A DNA stretch of 64,000 bases. Source: Pannonibacter phragmitetus_B (GTDB lineage: Bacteria > Pseudomonadota > Alphaproteobacteria > Rhizobiales > Stappiaceae). Shown here in pieces: positions 28,738 to 36,846 of the stretch. Made by a program: the position numbers and the translations under genes. Every line of letters starts with the position of its first letter. Within the stretch, counting starts at the first letter, position 1. Under the pieces are notes generated by a model. That model was not told the origin of the DNA. It did no database searches and saw only the letters and a list, made by a program, of their open reading frames with translations. The stretch lies in contig NZ_JBNINT010000001.1 of the NCBI RefSeq assembly GCF_050510895.1, positions 3,658,001-3,722,000 on the forward strand, read 5' to 3'.

Positions 28738-28822
28738 CGTCAAAGTCCTCTACAAAGCGACCTTGAGAACCGGACCCTCGCCTGAGGCATCCGGAGCCGG
28801 GGTGCCAATCACCCCGCTTGAG
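28738..28822 (-). promoter_or_regulatory. ROSE-like RNA thermometer in the hsp20 leader
   Basis: In the minus-strand leader, TCAAGGTC (28766-28759) pairs with GACTTTGA (28747-28740, one G-U pair), enclosing GCT-UUGU-AGAG. This places UCGCU opposite the AGGA of the Shine-Dalgarno sequence with a G-G mismatch, the hallmark arrangement of ROSE elements on rhizobial hsp20 genes. An upstream hairpin GGGGTG/CACCCC (28804-28820) precedes it. Leader length of about 80 nt also fits. The structure should open at heat-shock temperature. Confidence 0.65.
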
Positions 28823-28826
28823 TCCA

Positions 28827-28855
28827 ATATGGCGGCTGGCAGCAGCAGTTTCAAG
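28827..28855 (-). promoter_or_regulatory. Sigma32 (RpoH)-type promoter of hsp20
   Basis: CTTGAAA (28855-28849), 13 bp, CCGCCATAT (28835-28827) on the minus strand, close to the heat-shock consensus CTTGAAA/CCCCATNT. Transcription would start near 28820, about 83 nt before the hsp20 ATG. Confidence 0.7.
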
Positions 28856-28891
28856 CAAGGGGCGGCTACGCCCTCCACAGGGAAACCAGAC

Positions 28892-29296
28892 ATGGCTAAC
28901 AAACAGGCCCATGAAGAGCATATCGCAGAGAAAGCCGCCAGCCGGGTGACCAGAGCCCGCTACGACAGCTTCTGTGCCTCGCTTCCAGCCACAACCCACG
29001 TCATCCAGTGGGAAGGCGCCTCCGTCTGGAAGGTCGGCGGCAAGATCTTCGCCATCTGGTCAGACTGGAAAGGCACGCCCGCCGTCAGCTTCAAATGCTC
29101 GGACATGGCCTATCAGATGCTGAGCGAACAGCCCGGCCTTGCCCCCGCCCCTTATCTGGCCCGGGCGAAATGGATCCAGCTGCACGACATCGGCGCCCTG
29201 AGCGAAACAGACCTCTTCGCCTATATCCGCGCCGCCCACACCCTCGTTGCCGCCAAACTCACCCGCAAGCTCCGGCAGGAACTGGGGCTGGGATAG
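28892..29296 (+). CDS. MmcQ/YjbR (DUF419) family protein
   Basis: A 134-residue cytoplasmic protein with the YjbR double-wing fold, often described as DNA-binding-like; its role is not established. Family segments are THVIQWEGASVWKVGGKIFA, FKCSDMAYQML and AKWIQLHDIGALS. It is divergent from hsp20, with the start ATG preceded by a weak AGGGAAA. The upstream ORF to 28685 overlaps the hsp20 promoter and is not used. Confidence 0.85.
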   Translation: MANKQAHEEHIAEKAASRVTRARYDSFCASLPATTHVIQWEGASVWKVGGKIFAIWSDWKGTPAVSFKCSDMAYQMLSEQPGLAPAPYLARAKWIQLHDIGALSETDLFAYIRAAHTLVAAKLTRKLRQELGLG

Positions 29297-29304
29297 GAGG
29301 CAGG

Positions 29305-30027
29305 TCAGGATCTGGGAATGCGGGCAAACCCCTTGCCGAGAATGGGACCGGTCGGGCGGCCGGTTGGCGAGCCGCCAGCCGGTTCGAAGGTAATCTCGTA
29401 AAGCTGCTCTTCCTGCGGTTCGGGCAAACCAGAAAGAGACAGGGTTGCGCCCTTGAGGGCAGTAAGCACGCCCATGGACACCGGAGCTTCAGCCTGCTGC
29501 GGCAGGGTCCAGACCTCCAGAGACTGGCCGGCCGGCACACTGACATCGGCCAGCGGCACCACCTTGGCCTGCTCTCCGCCGAAATCCTCGATCATCACCA
29601 CCGGATTGCCGCCCGCATCCATGAGGATGGCCACCACTTGCGGCTCCTGCAGGCGCAGCATGGCCGCAGTCAGCCCTGCGGCCAGCAACACCGATGCGGC
29701 CATGCCCGTCAGAGCCAGCAGCTTCCAGCGGGTAACAGCCGCTCTGACCCGGTTGTCATTCGCCGGTGGCGGCACCTCTTCAGCCCCGGCTGTATCCCGT
29801 GGCAAGGCTTCGAGCCCCGCCTCGATCCTTTGCCAGAGCTCTGACGATACCGGTGCAGCAGATCCTGCCAGATCCAGTTCCAGAAACCGGTCCTGTGCAG
29901 CTCCCGTCAGCCGGGCAAGCTCCGTATCGGTTTCCAACCGGTCGGCGAAGGCCTTACGCTCTTCGTCGTCCATGAGACCCAGAATATAAGCATCCGCCTT
30001 TTCTGCGTCCGTCAGAAAGCCGGTCAT
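29305..30027 (-). CDS. Anti-sigma factor (RskA/RskA-like)
   Basis: A 240-residue single-pass inner-membrane protein. The N-terminal cytoplasmic part (about residues 1-95) would bind the ECF sigma factor; it has no HxxxCxxC zinc motif. One membrane helix follows (LLALTGMAASVLLAAGLTA, about 102-120), then a periplasmic RskA-type domain (about 125-235). Its start overlaps the sigma gene stop (ATGA), so the two are made together. Release of the sigma factor probably follows proteolysis or another periplasmic signal. Confidence 0.88.
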   Translation of the reverse strand: MTGFLTDAEKADAYILGLMDDEERKAFADRLETDTELARLTGAAQDRFLELDLAGSAAPVSSELWQRIEAGLEALPRDTAGAEEVPPPANDNRVRAAVTRWKLLALTGMAASVLLAAGLTAAMLRLQEPQVVAILMDAGGNPVVMIEDFGGEQAKVVPLADVSVPAGQSLEVWTLPQQAEAPVSMGVLTALKGATLSLSGLPEPQEEQLYEITFEPAGGSPTGRPTGPILGKGFARIPRS

Positions 30028-30575
30028 GCCATGCACTCCCGCAGGGCCAGAAGGGAACGGCGGATCCAGGCCTTGGCCGTGCCCAGAGGCAAACGCAGGC
30101 GTCCGGCAATTTCCCCGTGGCTGTAGCCGGAGACATAGGCCATCAGGATTGTCTTGCGGCGCAGGGCATCAAGGCGTGACAGGCAGGCTTTCAGGCGGCT
30201 GGAAGTGTCGAGTTCATCGAACAGGTCCGTATAAAGCGTCTCGTCCCCATCTTCGCGCAGCTGATCAAGACTTTCGGCGGAAGCCAGTTCCTCCCGGCCT
30301 GAATCGCGCAGGGCATTGAGCGCCCGGCTGCGGACGATGGTGTAAAGCCAGCCACGCGCGCTGCCTCGGGCCGGATCATATTGCCCGGCCTTGCGCCAGA
30401 TCTGCAGGAATGCTTCCTGCACGATTTCCTCGGCAAGGTCATGGCGGCGCAAGATACGCAGCGCAATGGTCACCATGCGCGCAGCTTCGCTTTCGTAGAT
30501 CGTGGCAAGGCCGTCCCGGCTGCCTTCTGTGCAGGCTTTCAAGGCCTGTTCAAGCCGCTGCTGCGGGTCTTCCAT
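30024..30575 (-). CDS. ECF RNA polymerase sigma factor
   Basis: A 183-residue group IV sigma factor. Region 2 is clear (DLAEEIVQEAFLQIWRKAG through GWLYTIVRSRALNALR) and region 4 ends in GYSHGEIAGRLRLPLGTAK, the promoter-recognition helix. Its gene and the divergent DUF4394 gene share a promoter motif, so it is likely autoregulated and controls that exported protein. Membership resembles the SigK/RskA type, based on the partner anti-sigma factor. Confidence 0.92.
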   Translation of the reverse strand: MEDPQQRLEQALKACTEGSRDGLATIYESEAARMVTIALRILRRHDLAEEIVQEAFLQIWRKAGQYDPARGSARGWLYTIVRSRALNALRDSGREELASAESLDQLREDGDETLYTDLFDELDTSSRLKACLSRLDALRRKTILMAYVSGYSHGEIAGRLRLPLGTAKAWIRRSLLALRECMA

Positions 30576-30657
30576 CGTCCTGTTTCCCTGTTACCGCTGC
30601 GAGAGTAGACGTCTGCCGCTTCATGGCAAGAGCAACATCACCGTCCCTCCCGTTTCG

Positions 30658-30686
30658 TTGACACATGGGCGGCCAGAACGGATGCA
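30658..30686 (-). promoter_or_regulatory. Putative ECF-dependent promoter of the sigma operon
   Basis: On the minus strand TGCATCC (30686-30680), 15 bp, GTGTCAA (30664-30658), about 83 bp before the sigma gene. Both elements recur in the divergent promoter at 30706-30735. Confidence 0.6.
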
Positions 30687-30705
30687 GAAAAAATCTTCTC
30701 TGCAC

Positions 30706-30735
30706 TGCATCCAGACAGGGGTCCTCCCGTGTCTA
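30706..30735 (+). promoter_or_regulatory. Putative ECF-dependent promoter of the DUF4394 gene
   Basis: TGCATCC (30706-30712), 16 bp, GTGTCTA (30729-30735), 52 bp before the DUF4394 start. It shares seven bases of the -35-like and five of the -10-like element with the promoter facing the sigma gene. Confidence 0.6.
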
Positions 30736-30787
30736 GAGGCTGTACGGTCCTGAAAGGCCGTGCATCCCGAAGATTGAGGAGATGCAG

Positions 30788-31573
30788 ATGACCATGACCC
30801 GACTTGTGACCCTTGCAGCGGTTTCCGCGCTGACCATCGGCGGCGCACAAGCTGCGCAGGTGGCCGGGCTTTCTGGCGAAAACACGCTGGTGCTGTTCGA
30901 CACGGCCAATCCGGGACAGACCCGGACACTGGAAATCACAGGCACAGGACGCCTCACCGGCATCGACTTCCGCCCGGCCAATCAGGCCCTCACTGGCGTG
31001 ACGGCAGAAAATGTAATCGTCACCATCGATCTTGAGACAGGCAAGGCCACGGAAGTGGCGAAGATGGACATTCCGCTGACGATTGACGAGATGCCAGTCA
31101 TCGTCAACTTCAACCCGGCAGCAGACCGCCTGCGCTACATGACCGGTACGGTGAACCACCGCGTTCATCCGGATACGGGCGCCGTCACCGTAGATGGCAG
31201 CCTCGCTTATGAAGAGGGCAGCATGCACAAGGGCGAAACGCCGGATATCGCCGCTGCCGCCTACACGAATTCACGCGGCAAGCCCGAAAAGACAGCCATG
31301 TACAACATCGACGCCACCATCGGCGCGCTGGTGCAGCAGACAAAGCCGAATGACGGCACGCTGAAGGAAATCGGCAAGCTCGGCATCGACGGGAAGCCAG
31401 CGGCCTACGCCTTCGACATCGAAGCCACCGCAGATGGCCAGAACACAGCCTGGCTGGTGGCGGACAATGTGCTCTACACGGTCGACCTGATGACCGGCGC
31501 TGCCACGAAATCAGGTGAAATCACGGGCCTGAGCCAGCCGCTGCGCGCCATCACCATCCAGCCGGCGATGTAA
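30788..31573 (+). CDS. DUF4394 exported protein
   Basis: A 261-residue protein with a signal peptide (cleavage near GGAQA-AQ, about residue 23) and a DUF4394 beta-propeller-like domain for the rest, with repeated strand patterns such as GIDFRPANQAL and VNFNPAADRLRYM. Function is unknown. The Shine-Dalgarno GAGGAG favours ATG 30788 over ATG 30782, which is adjacent to it. It is divergent from the ECF sigma/anti-sigma pair and carries the same promoter motif, so it is probably the main nearby regulon member. Confidence 0.85.
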   Translation: MTMTRLVTLAAVSALTIGGAQAAQVAGLSGENTLVLFDTANPGQTRTLEITGTGRLTGIDFRPANQALTGVTAENVIVTIDLETGKATEVAKMDIPLTIDEMPVIVNFNPAADRLRYMTGTVNHRVHPDTGAVTVDGSLAYEEGSMHKGETPDIAAAAYTNSRGKPEKTAMYNIDATIGALVQQTKPNDGTLKEIGKLGIDGKPAAYAFDIEATADGQNTAWLVADNVLYTVDLMTGAATKSGEITGLSQPLRAITIQPAM

Positions 31574-31749
31574 CAAGCCGGTTCAAAGCATCGCCTTCGC
31601 TCCGGAGTGGCCGGTCCAGCGGACTGGCCACCCGCATCTTTGCGCCTATCCAATCCGATCCGGCAGCACGCCCGTCATCCTGCAAGCATGCTTCACAGAC
31701 TGATGCCACCGGAGTCACAGTCTTCAGCCTCCCTCATTGGAGATGAAGC

Positions 31750-32376
31750 ATGAGCAGCACGGTCAAGGGCATCGACGTTTCGCACTATCAGGGCACAGTC
31801 AACTGGGCGGATGTGGCGGCGAGCGGCGCCGCATTTACCTTCATCAAGGCGACGCAGGGCACGAGCTATGTCGACCCCATGTTCCAGACCAACTGGAGAG
31901 GGGCGAAGGCCGCGGGACTGAAATGCGGGGCCTATCTCTTCTTTGAGCCGAACGTGAGTTTCCTGGATCAGGCCGAGCTGTTCATTCATCAGCTCAAGAC
32001 CGCAGGCTATGACAGGACGGCAGACCTGTTGCCGGCCATTGACTGCGAAGTGGCCTCTGGTGTCACCAACTCCGAGTTCAGCTACGCCCTGTCGCAGCTC
32101 CTGAACATTCTGGAGATATATTTGCGCGTGAAGCCGCTGATCTATACCTCGCCCGGCTTCTGGAGCAGCGTCGGCAACCCGGATTTCTCGGCCTATCCGC
32201 TTTGGGTCGCCGAATACACCACAGCTCCGGCCCCCACCCTGCCGCCAGACTGGACGAGCTATGCCTTCTGGCAATACAGCCAGAGCGGCACGGTCAGCGG
32301 CATCAGCGGCGCTGTGGATCTCGATGTCATGGGCACCGCGCTTGCCGCACGGCGGACAAGGCCTGACTGGTTCTGA
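31750..32376 (+). CDS. Glycoside hydrolase family 25 lysozyme-like protein
   Basis: A 208-residue single-domain GH25 (Chalaropsis-type) muramidase. Characteristic elements are GIDVSHYQG (residues 7-15), FTFIKATQG, the acidic pair in AIDCEV and FWQYSQSG near the end, followed by DLDVM. These would cleave the glycan between MurNAc and GlcNAc. No signal peptide is visible, so it is either cytoplasmic, exported by another route, or a domesticated phage endolysin. No phage genes are nearby. Confidence 0.88.
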   Translation: MSSTVKGIDVSHYQGTVNWADVAASGAAFTFIKATQGTSYVDPMFQTNWRGAKAAGLKCGAYLFFEPNVSFLDQAELFIHQLKTAGYDRTADLLPAIDCEVASGVTNSEFSYALSQLLNILEIYLRVKPLIYTSPGFWSSVGNPDFSAYPLWVAEYTTAPAPTLPPDWTSYAFWQYSQSGTVSGISGAVDLDVMGTALAARRTRPDWF

Positions 32377-32389
32377 AGCCGGACATGCA

Positions 32390-32414
32390 AAGGCCCGGCG
32401 CATGGCCGGGCCTT
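32390..32414. terminator. Terminator between the GH25 gene and ugpC
   Basis: Perfect 10-bp stem AAGGCCCGGC/GCCGGGCCTT with a GCATG loop between convergent genes. T-runs are short on both sides. Confidence 0.7.
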
Positions 32415-32436
32415 CAGATCAGCGGACGTGCCGCGA

Positions 32437-33522
32437 TCAGTCTTCGATGCGCTTGCCGGTTGCCTTGTCGAAGGCATGGAGATTGGCAGCGCGGGCGGTG
32501 AAGCTGACGCGCTGGCCGGTCTCGTAGCGGGCATGGGCCGGCACGCGGATGACAACCTGCGGCCCGCTTTCGCTGCCCACGGTGCCATAAAGGAAGCTCT
32601 CCGCCCCGACCGGCTCCAGCACACCGGCCACCACATCCAGCGTCAGGCCGCCCGCTTCCGCAGGCTGCTCGCTGGCAAGAGCCAGATGCTCGGGCCGCAC
32701 GCCGAGGATGACCTCTGCGCCCTTGCCCATGTCCGGAGCGTCAAGCCCCGCACCACCCGGCAGCGACAGGCGGCCATTGGCGGAAGCCGTCGTGATCAGG
32801 TTCATGGCCGGAGAGCCGATGAACGAGGCCACGAAGGTGGAGGCCGGACGCTCATAGACCGAGATCGGATCACCGATCTGTTCGATCTCACCACCGCTGA
32901 GCACCACCAGACGGTCAGCCAGTGTCATGGCTTCCAGCTGGTCGTGCGTCACATAGACGGAGGTGGTGGCCAGCGACTTCTGCAGGCGCTTGATTTCCAC
33001 ACGCATCTGCACGCGCAGCTTGGCGTCGAGGTTCGACAGAGGCTCGTCGAAGAGGAAGGCTGCCGGCTCGCGCACGATGGCACGGCCCATGGCCACGCGC
33101 TGGCGCTGGCCGCCGGAAAGTGCCTTGGGCTTGCGGTCGAGATAGGCACCGATTTCCAGGATGCGCGCAGCTTCCTTGACGCGGCGGTCGATCTCGTCCT
33201 TCGGCACACCACGGTTGCGCAGGCCGTAGGCGAGGTTGTTGTAGACCGTCATATGCGGATAGAGCGCATAGTTCTGGAACACCATGGCAATATCGCGCTC
33301 GGACGGGTCAACGCGGTTGACCACACGGTCACCGATGCGGATGTCACCGGAGGAGATTTCCTCAAGCCCCGCGATCATGCGCAGCAGGGTGGACTTGCCG
33401 CAGCCGGAAGGGCCGACCAGCACGATGAACTCGCCGTCGGCAATGTCCATGGACACGCCTTTGACCGCTTCGACGCCGCCGGCATAGACCTTGCGGACGT
33501 TATCAAGAGTGATGGTAGCCAT
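32437..33522 (-). CDS. ugpC: ABC transporter ATP-binding protein UgpC
   Basis: A 361-residue ATPase of the MalK/UgpC family energising glycerol-3-phosphate import. Walker A GPSGCGKST, signature LSGGQRQR, Walker B FLFDEPLSNLD and switch VTHDQLEA are visible, with a C-terminal TOBE domain. MATITLDNVRKVYAGG at 33522 is the family start. It overlaps the ugpE stop by one base (TAATG). Gene order ugpBAEC matches that of rhizobia. Confidence 0.92.
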   Translation of the reverse strand: MATITLDNVRKVYAGGVEAVKGVSMDIADGEFIVLVGPSGCGKSTLLRMIAGLEEISSGDIRIGDRVVNRVDPSERDIAMVFQNYALYPHMTVYNNLAYGLRNRGVPKDEIDRRVKEAARILEIGAYLDRKPKALSGGQRQRVAMGRAIVREPAAFLFDEPLSNLDAKLRVQMRVEIKRLQKSLATTSVYVTHDQLEAMTLADRLVVLSGGEIEQIGDPISVYERPASTFVASFIGSPAMNLITTASANGRLSLPGGAGLDAPDMGKGAEVILGVRPEHLALASEQPAEAGGLTLDVVAGVLEPVGAESFLYGTVGSESGPQVVIRVPAHARYETGQRVSFTARAANLHAFDKATGKRIED

Positions 33523-34370
33523 TACTTTTCCGTCTCCACGAGACCTTTGACGAAGAGTTTCTGCATGAAGATGACAACGAGCACCGGCGGCAGCATGGCC
33601 AGCACAACGGTGGTCATCACCAGATGCCATTGCGGATGCGCATCGGCCACGTCAGCCATGCGCTTGATGCCCATGACGATCGTGTAATAGGACGTGTCAG
33701 TGGTCACCAGCAGCGGCCAGAGATACTGGTTCCAGCCGTAAATGAAGAGAATGACGAAGAGCGCCGCAATGTTTGTCCGGCTGAGCGGCAGCAGGATATC
33801 GCGGAAGAACTTCATCGGACCTGCCCCATCCACGCGCGCGGCTTCCATCAGTTCCTCAGGCACCGTCAGGAAGAACTGGCGGAAGAGGAACGTTGCCGTT
33901 GCCGAGGCAATCAGCGGGATGGCCAGGCCGGAGTAGCTGTTCAGCATGCCCAGATCCGCAACCACCTTGTAGGTGGGCAGGATACGCACTTCCACCGGCA
34001 GCATCAGGGTGATGAAGATCATCCAGAAGGCAAGCTGGCGGAAGGGGAAGCGGAAATAGACGATGGCGAAGGCCGAGAGGATCGAGATGCAGATCTTCCC
34101 GATGGCAATCGCAAGCGCCATGACCAGAGAATTGAACATCATCGGCCCCAGCGGCGGCGCACCGGCCGAGCTGTTGCCAGATGTCATCATGGTGCTGAAA
34201 TTGGCTATCGTCTCGCTGCCCGGCAGCATGGGGATGACGCCAGACATGAAGTCATTGGGGCCGTGGGTGGAGGCAATCACCGCCACATAGACCGGGAAGG
34301 CGACGATGAAGAGGCCAGCCAGCAGCACGAGATGCGTGAGGGCGGTCAGCCAGGGTTTGTTCTCAACCAT
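33522..34370 (-). CDS. ugpE: Glycerol-3-phosphate ABC permease UgpE
   Basis: A 282-residue inner-membrane permease with about six helices. The EAA loop MEAARVDGAGPMKFFRDILLP is seen in two parts at about residues 185-205, and the MalG/UgpE-like start (TALTHLVLLAGLFIVAFP) is present. It starts 11 bp after the ugpA stop. It pairs with UgpA to form the channel. Confidence 0.92.
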   Translation of the reverse strand: MVENKPWLTALTHLVLLAGLFIVAFPVYVAVIASTHGPNDFMSGVIPMLPGSETIANFSTMMTSGNSSAGAPPLGPMMFNSLVMALAIAIGKICISILSAFAIVYFRFPFRQLAFWMIFITLMLPVEVRILPTYKVVADLGMLNSYSGLAIPLIASATATFLFRQFFLTVPEELMEAARVDGAGPMKFFRDILLPLSRTNIAALFVILFIYGWNQYLWPLLVTTDTSYYTIVMGIKRMADVADAHPQWHLVMTTVVLAMLPPVLVVIFMQKLFVKGLVETEK

Positions 34371-34381
34371 TTGCGCCTCTC

Positions 34382-35266
34382 TCAGTAAGCCACGCGCCGC
34401 TCGATGAAGCGGAACTGGATGACGGTCAGCACGATCACGATTGCCATCAGCACGACGGACTGAGCCGCGGAGGAACCGAGGTTGAGGCCGACGAAGCCGT
34501 CGGAATAGACCTTGTAGACAAGGATGTTGGTGGCCTGTGCCGGGCCGCCCTTGGTGGTCGCGTCAATCACCGGGAAGGTGTCGAACATAGCGTAGACGAA
34601 GTTGACGACCATCAGGAAGAAGGTGGTGGGCGAAAGCAGCGGCAGCACGATCGTGAAGAAACGCTTCACCGGGCGCGCGCCGTCAATGGCACCAGCCTCC
34701 AGCAGCGACTGAGGAATGGACTGAAGCCCTGCCAGGAAGAAGATGAAGTTGTACGAGATCTGCTTCCAGCTTGCGGCCAGGATGACGAGGAGCATCGCAT
34801 CCACCTTGCTGGTGCTGTGGTTCCAGTTGTAGCCAAGCCCATGCAGCAGATAAGGGAAGATGCCGATGGACGGGTTGAACATGAACCACCACAGGATGCC
34901 CGCCACCGCCGGGGCCACCGCATAGGGCCAGACCAGCAAGGTGGAATAGACATTGCGCGAGCGGATCAGGTTGTTGCAGGCCACGGCCAGCACAAGGGCA
35001 AGGCCAAGCGAAAGCAGCGCTGTCGAGACGGCGAAAATCGCCGAGACATACAGCGAATTCAAATAGGTAGGGTCCGCCAGCAGGCGGATGTAATTATCCA
35101 CCCCGACGAATGTCGTCTTGAAACCAAAAGCATCTTCCCGGAGGAACGACTGCCAGATGGCCTGGCTTGCCGGCCAGAGGAAGAAGACGCCGGTAATGGC
35201 AAGCTGCGGTGCCAGCAGAAGATAAGGCAGCAGCTTGTTGGGGAAGATGGCGCGTTTTGTCTGCAT
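34382..35266 (-). CDS. ugpA: Glycerol-3-phosphate ABC permease UgpA
   Basis: A 294-residue inner-membrane permease, MalF/UgpA-like, about six helices, with the EAA loop around LLEAGAIDGARPVKRFFTIVLP. ATG 35266 is preferred, as AGGGTGG lies six bases upstream; a GTG three codons earlier is less well placed. A strong hairpin separates it from ugpB. Confidence 0.92.
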   Translation of the reverse strand: MQTKRAIFPNKLLPYLLLAPQLAITGVFFLWPASQAIWQSFLREDAFGFKTTFVGVDNYIRLLADPTYLNSLYVSAIFAVSTALLSLGLALVLAVACNNLIRSRNVYSTLLVWPYAVAPAVAGILWWFMFNPSIGIFPYLLHGLGYNWNHSTSKVDAMLLVILAASWKQISYNFIFFLAGLQSIPQSLLEAGAIDGARPVKRFFTIVLPLLSPTTFFLMVVNFVYAMFDTFPVIDATTKGGPAQATNILVYKVYSDGFVGLNLGSSAAQSVVLMAIVIVLTVIQFRFIERRVAY

Positions 35267-35288
35267 AAGGCCCACCCTGAACGCAAAG

Positions 35289-35321
35289 AGGCAAGCCCGC
35301 GCGGGAAGCGCGGGCTTGCCT
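35289..35321 (-). other. Intercistronic hairpin between ugpB and ugpA
   Basis: Perfect 14-bp stem AGGCAAGCCCGCGC/GCGCGGGCTTGCCT with a 5-nt loop, 13 bp after the ugpB stop. A short CTCTTTG tail follows on the minus strand. It probably protects or attenuates the message so that the binding protein is overproduced. Confidence 0.75.
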
Positions 35322-35333
35322 GCCGTTTCCGGC

Positions 35334-36665
35334 TTACTTGTTGGCTGCCTCGAACTCGCGGATCAGGTCGTTGCCGCGCTTGACGAGGTCATCGAGGGCC
35401 TGCTGCGAGGTCTTGGAACCGCTCAGCATCTGCTCGAACTCTTCGTCGATGATCGCACGGATCTGGACGTAGTTGCCGAAGCGCAGACCCTTGGAGTTGG
35501 CGGTCGGAGCATTGAGCGTCATCTGCTTGATGGAGACGTCCGCGCCCGGGTTCTTTTCGTAGAAGCCCTGCTCCTTGGACAGATCATAGGCGGCCTGCGT
35601 GATCGGCAGGTAGCCCGAGAACTGATGCCACTCGGCCTGAACTTCCGGCGAGGACAGGTAGCTGAAGAAGTCGGCAACGCCCTTGTAATCTTCAGCCTGC
35701 TTGCCCTGCAGCGCCCAGAGGGTCGCGCCGCCGATGATGGTGTTCTGCGGAGCACCCTTCACGTCGGCATAGTAGGGCAGCATGCTGATGCCGACCTTGA
35801 AGTCCTTGGCATTGGCGTTGATGCCAGCGCGGCCTGCGGAAGACTCCATGAACATGGCGCATTCCTGCGAGTAGAACTTCGGAGCAGCATCGTTGCCGCC
35901 GCCAGGGCCGCCGTACTGGAAGATGCCTTCGTCCTGCCACTTCTTCAGGTTGCCCCAATGACGGACCTGATACTCACCGTTCAGCGTCAGCTCGGCATCA
36001 AGACCGCCGAAGCCGTTTTCCTTCGTGCCGATCGGCAGGTTGTGCCAGGCGGAGAAGTTTTCGGTCTGGATCCAGGAGATCCAGCGCGAAGCAAAGCCGC
36101 ACTTGGCAGCGCCCGAGTCCATGATCTTCTTGGAGAAGCTCTCGACCTCTTCCCAGGTCTTCGGCGCCACTTCCGGATCAAGGCCAGCCTTCTCGAAGAC
36201 GTTCTTGTTGTAATAGAACACCGGCGTGGAGGAGTTGAACGGCATGGACAGCATGTTGCCATCGGTGTCGGTGTAGTAGCCGACAACGGCCGGAAGGAAG
36301 GCCTTCGGGTCGAAGGCTTCACCCGTATCAGCCATCAGCTGGTAGACCGGATAGACCGCGCCCTTAGCGGCCATCATGGTACCGGTTCCAACTTCAAACA
36401 CCTGCACGATATGCGGCTGCTGGCCAGCGCGGAAAGCAGCAATGGCTGCCGTCATCGTCTCGGCGTAGCTGCCCTTGTAAGTCGGTACAACCTTGTACTC
36501 GCTCTGCGAGGCGTTGTACTTGCTGGCGATCTCTTCGAGCTTCTGGCCCAGCTCACCGCCCATGGCATGCCACCAGGCAATTTCCGTGACAGCGAACGAG
36601 GCGGAAGTGGTGCCCATGAGGGCGGCAGCGGCAAAAAGGCCGGCTGCGATATGACGCTTAGCCAT
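35334..36665 (-). CDS. ugpB: sn-Glycerol-3-phosphate-binding periplasmic protein UgpB
   Basis: A 443-residue periplasmic binding protein with a signal peptide ending near SFA-VTE (residue 25). The family core is clear: WWHAMGGELGQKLEEIA, FRAGQQPHIVQVFEVGTGTMMAA and PFNSSTPVFYYNKN. It delivers glycerol-3-phosphate and related phosphodiesters to UgpAEC. MAKRHIAAG at 36665 has AGGAAA just upstream; the ORF to 36806 lacks family resemblance. The upstream region carries the Pho-box-like array. Confidence 0.94.
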   Translation of the reverse strand: MAKRHIAAGLFAAAALMGTTSASFAVTEIAWWHAMGGELGQKLEEIASKYNASQSEYKVVPTYKGSYAETMTAAIAAFRAGQQPHIVQVFEVGTGTMMAAKGAVYPVYQLMADTGEAFDPKAFLPAVVGYYTDTDGNMLSMPFNSSTPVFYYNKNVFEKAGLDPEVAPKTWEEVESFSKKIMDSGAAKCGFASRWISWIQTENFSAWHNLPIGTKENGFGGLDAELTLNGEYQVRHWGNLKKWQDEGIFQYGGPGGGNDAAPKFYSQECAMFMESSAGRAGINANAKDFKVGISMLPYYADVKGAPQNTIIGGATLWALQGKQAEDYKGVADFFSYLSSPEVQAEWHQFSGYLPITQAAYDLSKEQGFYEKNPGADVSIKQMTLNAPTANSKGLRFGNYVQIRAIIDEEFEQMLSGSKTSQQALDDLVKRGNDLIREFEAANK

Positions 36666-36795
36666 TGGTTTCCTGCTCCCTAAACGGCAGCCGCCCCGCT
36701 CTGCGGGTCCGGCTCCTGACAGCGCTTGGAACACATCAGCCACACCCGAAAGACGAACTTTCCTGCGGCGGTCCGTGTTTGTCCCTGCGCTTCTT

Positions 36796-36846
36796 ATTGT
36801 GTTCATATGAACGGCATATGTCGTTCATATGAACGTTGTACGACAG
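36796..36846. promoter_or_regulatory. Pho-box-like repeat array between ugpB and the phosphate transporter
   Basis: Read on the minus strand, half-sites CTGTCGT, CGTTCAT, ACGACAT, CGTTCAT and ACACAAT follow each other at exact 11-bp spacing, the period of PhoB half-sites (consensus CTGTCAT). The same bases form two identical 12-bp palindromes GTTCATATGAAC (36801-36812 and 36823-36834), 22 bp apart. PhoB control suits ugp and the divergent phosphate transporter. A palindrome-binding repressor is the alternative. The rest of the 36666-37127 spacer has no gene. Confidence 0.6.

Noticed and set aside
36801..36834. Tandem palindromes as an attachment site or IS end
   Set aside because: They lie in a promoter region between phosphate-related genes and no recombinase is nearby; regulatory binding is the simpler reading.
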